This document shows positions 30,486-32,366 of a DNA stretch of 32,366 nucleotides, piece by piece. The DNA is taken from positions 1-32,366 of the forward strand of contig CANPXX010000013.1 in the NCBI GenBank assembly GCA_947587085.1. The letters run 5' to 3'. The notes below the pieces were generated by a model. It did no database searches, was not told where the DNA came from, and worked only from the letters and a program-made list of their open reading frames with translations. Source of the DNA: an uncultured Clostridia bacterium (GTDB taxonomy: Bacteria; Bacillota; Clostridia; Christensenellales; Borkfalkiaceae). Made by a program: the position numbers and the translations under genes. Position 1 is the first letter of the stretch, and each line of letters starts with the position of its first letter.

Positions 30486-30516
30486 CGGCGCGGGCGGAAA
30501 ATTTCCGCCCGCGCCG
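30486..30516. terminator. Hairpin between convergent lexA and rluB
   Basis: A GC-rich palindrome centred on 30501, with arms CGGCGCGGGCGGAAA and TTTCCGCCCGCGCCG, fills the 53-nt gap between the two convergent genes. No strong T-run follows on either side, but its position suggests transcription arrest in both directions. Confidence 0.6.
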
Positions 30517-30523
30517 TGCGTTC

Positions 30524-31228
30524 TTATAAGTTTTTGAGGTAATAGACTTCCGCTTCGGTGAGCTTTCGCACGGCGCCGCGGTCCAGCCCGCTCAGCGTGA
30601 GCTCCCCCACCTTGATGCGTTTCAAGAAGGCGACGGGCTTGCCGACTGTCTCGAACATTTTGCGGATCTCCTTGTTCTTCCCCTCGGTGAGAACGACGTG
30701 CAGTTTGGTATATTTCTTGTCCGTCTCCGCCACGGTCACTTTGCACTTTTTGGTGACGACGCCCTTCTCGATCTCCACGCCCGCCCGCAGGCGGTTGAGC
30801 TGGACGGGCGTCACCGCGCCGTCCACGCGCACGAGATAGGTCTTGGGAATCTCGTTCTGCGGCGCGGTCAAGCGATAGGAAAGGTCGCCGTCGTTCGTCA
30901 GGATGAGCAGTCCCTCCGTGTCGTAATCCAGCCTTCCCACGGGGAATACGCGTCCCGCGCCCTCGGGGAGGAGGTCCAAAACGGTCTTTCTCCCCTTGTC
31001 GTCCTTGACGGTGCAGACGTACCCCTTCGGCTTGTTCAGAAGGTAGTATTCGAATTTGGTCTTATGCGAGAGAATCTTTCCGTCCAGTTCCACGACGTCG
31101 TCCGCTTCCACCTCTTCGCCGTGACGCGCCGTCCGCCCGTTGAGCGTCACGCGTCCCTGCTCGATGAGCTCGTCGCTCACGCGCCGTGAGGCGACGCCCT
31201 GTTCCGCAAGAAACTTGTTGATTCTCAT
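30524..31228 (-). CDS. rluB: Ribosomal large subunit pseudouridine synthase (RluB/RsuA family)
   Basis: The 234-aa enzyme converts a specific uridine of rRNA to pseudouridine. An S4 RNA-binding domain (MRINKFLAEQGVASRR, to about residue 60) precedes the catalytic domain with LLNKPKGYVCT and the active Asp D101 in GRLDYDTEGLL, then the GKNKEIRKM motif. GGAG lies upstream of ATG 31228. It is 27 nt downstream of the carboxypeptidase gene on the same strand. RluB (23S) and RsuA (16S) types cannot be separated with certainty by eye; the context favours RluB. Confidence 0.92.
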   Translation of the reverse strand: MRINKFLAEQGVASRRVSDELIEQGRVTLNGRTARHGEEVEADDVVELDGKILSHKTKFEYYLLNKPKGYVCTVKDDKGRKTVLDLLPEGAGRVFPVGRLDYDTEGLLILTNDGDLSYRLTAPQNEIPKTYLVRVDGAVTPVQLNRLRAGVEIEKGVVTKKCKVTVAETDKKYTKLHVVLTEGKNKEIRKMFETVGKPVAFLKRIKVGELTLSGLDRGAVRKLTEAEVYYLKNL

Positions 31229-31255
31229 ATGTCTGCTCCGCCGAAGTTTCGGCTT

Positions 31256-32248
31256 CTATATGATAAACAAATTTTGCGAAAAAATCAAGTTATTTTCGAG
31301 ATAGATTTCCATTTGCCCCGCCAACGCGCCGTGCTCTTCGGGGAGCGGCATGAGGGAGACGGTCCTGAATTCGAGCGCGCGCCTCTCTTCGGCGGTGAGC
31401 GGATAGGAAAAGTCGTATTTGATCGCGTACCCCTCGTATCCCGCCGACGCATCGCACAGTTTGCACATGCCGTAGGAGGAGAAGGCGGCGTCGAGAAGCT
31501 CGGCAGTCCGCTCGTACGTCTCGGGACAGTTCAGAAGCACGCACACGAGCTTCATCCCCTCCCGTTCGGCGCTCGTGACGAGGCATCGCCCCGCCGCGAC
31601 GGTGAAGCCCGTCTTGATGCCCGTCGCCCCCTCGTACTCCCAGAGCATCTTGTTCTTGTTTTTCCAGCCGCGCGGTTCGTAATATTTGCAGGAGACGATC
31701 TCGCGGAAGGTCTCATGTTCCATGGCGTACGCCGCAACGAGCGCAAGGTCGCGCGCCGTGGTGCGGTGCCGACCGTCGGGCAGTCCGTGCGGATTCATGA
31801 AGTAGCTCTTCTCGGCGCCCATCGCATGCGCCCGCTCCGTCATGACTTGCGCGAACGCCTCGATGCTCCCGCTGTGGTGCAGGGCGAGCGTCACGGCGCA
31901 GTCGTTCCCCGATCGGAGCATCAGCCCGTAGAGCAGATCGCGCACGGTATATTGCTCTCCCGCGCGGAGATAGACGCTGGACCCCTCCGTCCTCTCCGCC
32001 TCCTTCGGAACGGTCACCACCTCGTCGAGCGGGCAGTCCTCGATCACGATGCAGGCGGTGAGAATCTTCGTCGTGCTCGCCATCGGCAGTTCCGCATCCT
32101 CGTTCCGCGCATGCAGAAAGCGGCGGGAGGTGACTTCCGCCACACACTCCGCGCGGGCGGGCGTCGCCGCCTCCGTTCTTATTTCCCGCATGGGAAGGGG
32201 CGCGAGAAGGCAGAGCGCGAGTGCGGCGAAGGCGAACGCTCTACGCAT
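31256..32248 (-). CDS. D-alanyl-D-alanine carboxypeptidase (penicillin-binding protein, S11)
   Basis: The 330-aa exported peptidase removes the terminal D-Ala of peptidoglycan stems. A signal peptide (RRAFAFAALALCLLAPLP) probably ends near residue 27-31. Active-site motifs are SxxK as STTK (58-61), SGN (113-115) and KTG (212-214). After the catalytic domain a short C-terminal region ends in a hydrophobic stretch, but no clear PBP5-type amphipathic anchor is seen. Its start overlaps the stop of the upstream gene by 8 nt. DacF/DacB-like enzymes in this neighbourhood act in spore cortex or general wall maturation; the exact type is inferred from context. Confidence 0.92.
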   Translation of the reverse strand: MRRAFAFAALALCLLAPLPMREIRTEAATPARAECVAEVTSRRFLHARNEDAELPMASTTKILTACIVIEDCPLDEVVTVPKEAERTEGSSVYLRAGEQYTVRDLLYGLMLRSGNDCAVTLALHHSGSIEAFAQVMTERAHAMGAEKSYFMNPHGLPDGRHRTTARDLALVAAYAMEHETFREIVSCKYYEPRGWKNKNKMLWEYEGATGIKTGFTVAAGRCLVTSAEREGMKLVCVLLNCPETYERTAELLDAAFSSYGMCKLCDASAGYEGYAIKYDFSYPLTAEERRALEFRTVSLMPLPEEHGALAGQMEIYLENNLIFSQNLFII

Positions 32249-32366
32249 TTTCGTCCCGCTTGATGAATTTGCCGAGCAGGTCCCCCGCCTTCTCGATCAC
32301 GCCGTCGAGCGGGTCGTCCGTCACGCGCACGATGCGGCATTCCGTGCCGTCGTCGATGAGAAAGCC
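32241..32366 (-). CDS. Probable GerW/YtfJ-family sporulation protein, C-terminal part (partial)
   Basis: The window ends inside this minus-strand gene. The 41 visible residues (GFLIDDGTECRIVRV, then LDGVIEKAGDLLGKFI) resemble the end of YtfJ/GerW proteins, in which a hydrophobic strand with a short turn is followed by an amphipathic helix. The stop TAG overlaps the start of the carboxypeptidase gene (ATGCGTAG). ytfJ next to a D,D-carboxypeptidase and rluB is a common clostridial order, which supports the call. The fragment is short, so another family is possible. Confidence 0.5.
   Translation of the reverse strand, partial: GFLIDDGTECRIVRVTDDPLDGVIEKAGDLLGKFIKRDENA

Noticed and set aside
31229-32263. 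Plus-strand frame of 344 codons opposite the carboxypeptidase gene
   Set aside because: The minus strand carries all three penicillin-binding motifs and a signal peptide; the plus frame has none.

Overview
The window is GC-rich, densely coded chromosomal DNA with vegetative promoters of the TTGACA-17 nt-TATAAT type and strong GGAGG ribosome sites. Gene content (SpoVG, a probable GerW/YtfJ tail, GlgC plus GlgD, an IspH-S1 fusion, Na+-pump decarboxylase subunits, a LexA box of the GAAC-N4-GTTY Gram-positive type) points to an anaerobic Firmicute of the class Clostridia, probably one of the GC-rich gut lineages. The exact lineage is a guess. No rRNA, tRNA, CRISPR array or intact insertion sequence was seen.

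Left part (1-9344). The window opens in the last codons of an oxaloacetate decarboxylase beta subunit, followed by the carboxyltransferase (alpha) subunit and a BaiN/HI0933-type flavoprotein. A three-gene overlapping operon follows: an AroH chorismate mutase fused to cytidylate kinase, a PlsC acyltransferase, and IspH fused to ribosomal protein S1. It ends at a clear terminator. Then come htpG and a cold-shock protein gene.

Middle (9432-13254). A MarR-type regulator with a palindrome over its own promoter heads a co-directional redox cassette: flavodoxin, iron-sulfur-type NADPH:FMN reductase, ABM-type monooxygenase, a decayed amidohydrolase gene, and a lipoprotein that joins an InlB-like repeat, a BspA-like leucine-rich-repeat section and a C-terminal flavodoxin domain. 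A bidirectional hairpin ends the cassette. The convergent spoVG reading frame runs straight through that hairpin. murC diverges from spoVG, and ilvC follows as a single gene with its own promoter and terminator.

Glycogen operon (16382-26864). glgB, glgC, glgD, glgA, glgP and a GH13 cyclomaltodextrinase/neopullulanase-like gene lie head to tail behind one promoter with a structured leader and before one terminator. Together they activate glucose-1-phosphate, polymerise, branch, phosphorolyse and trim alpha-glucan.

Right part (26760-32366). A 400-nt spacer with repeated TTCGTAAAA elements precedes a tyrosine recombinase whose start codon sits almost on the predicted transcription start. It overlaps hflX. 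A tiny Cys-rich protein gene and lexA diverge. lexA carries an SOS box over its -35 element. Convergent with lexA is a minus-strand group: probable gerW (cut by the window edge), a D,D-carboxypeptidase and rluB.

The observations most worth a second look are the two adjacent gene fusions (one with a plausible internal promoter and ribosome site that could release free S1), the exported flavodoxin lipoprotein in a MarR cassette, the stop-less spoVG frame, and the repeat-flanked, apparently leaderless recombinase gene.
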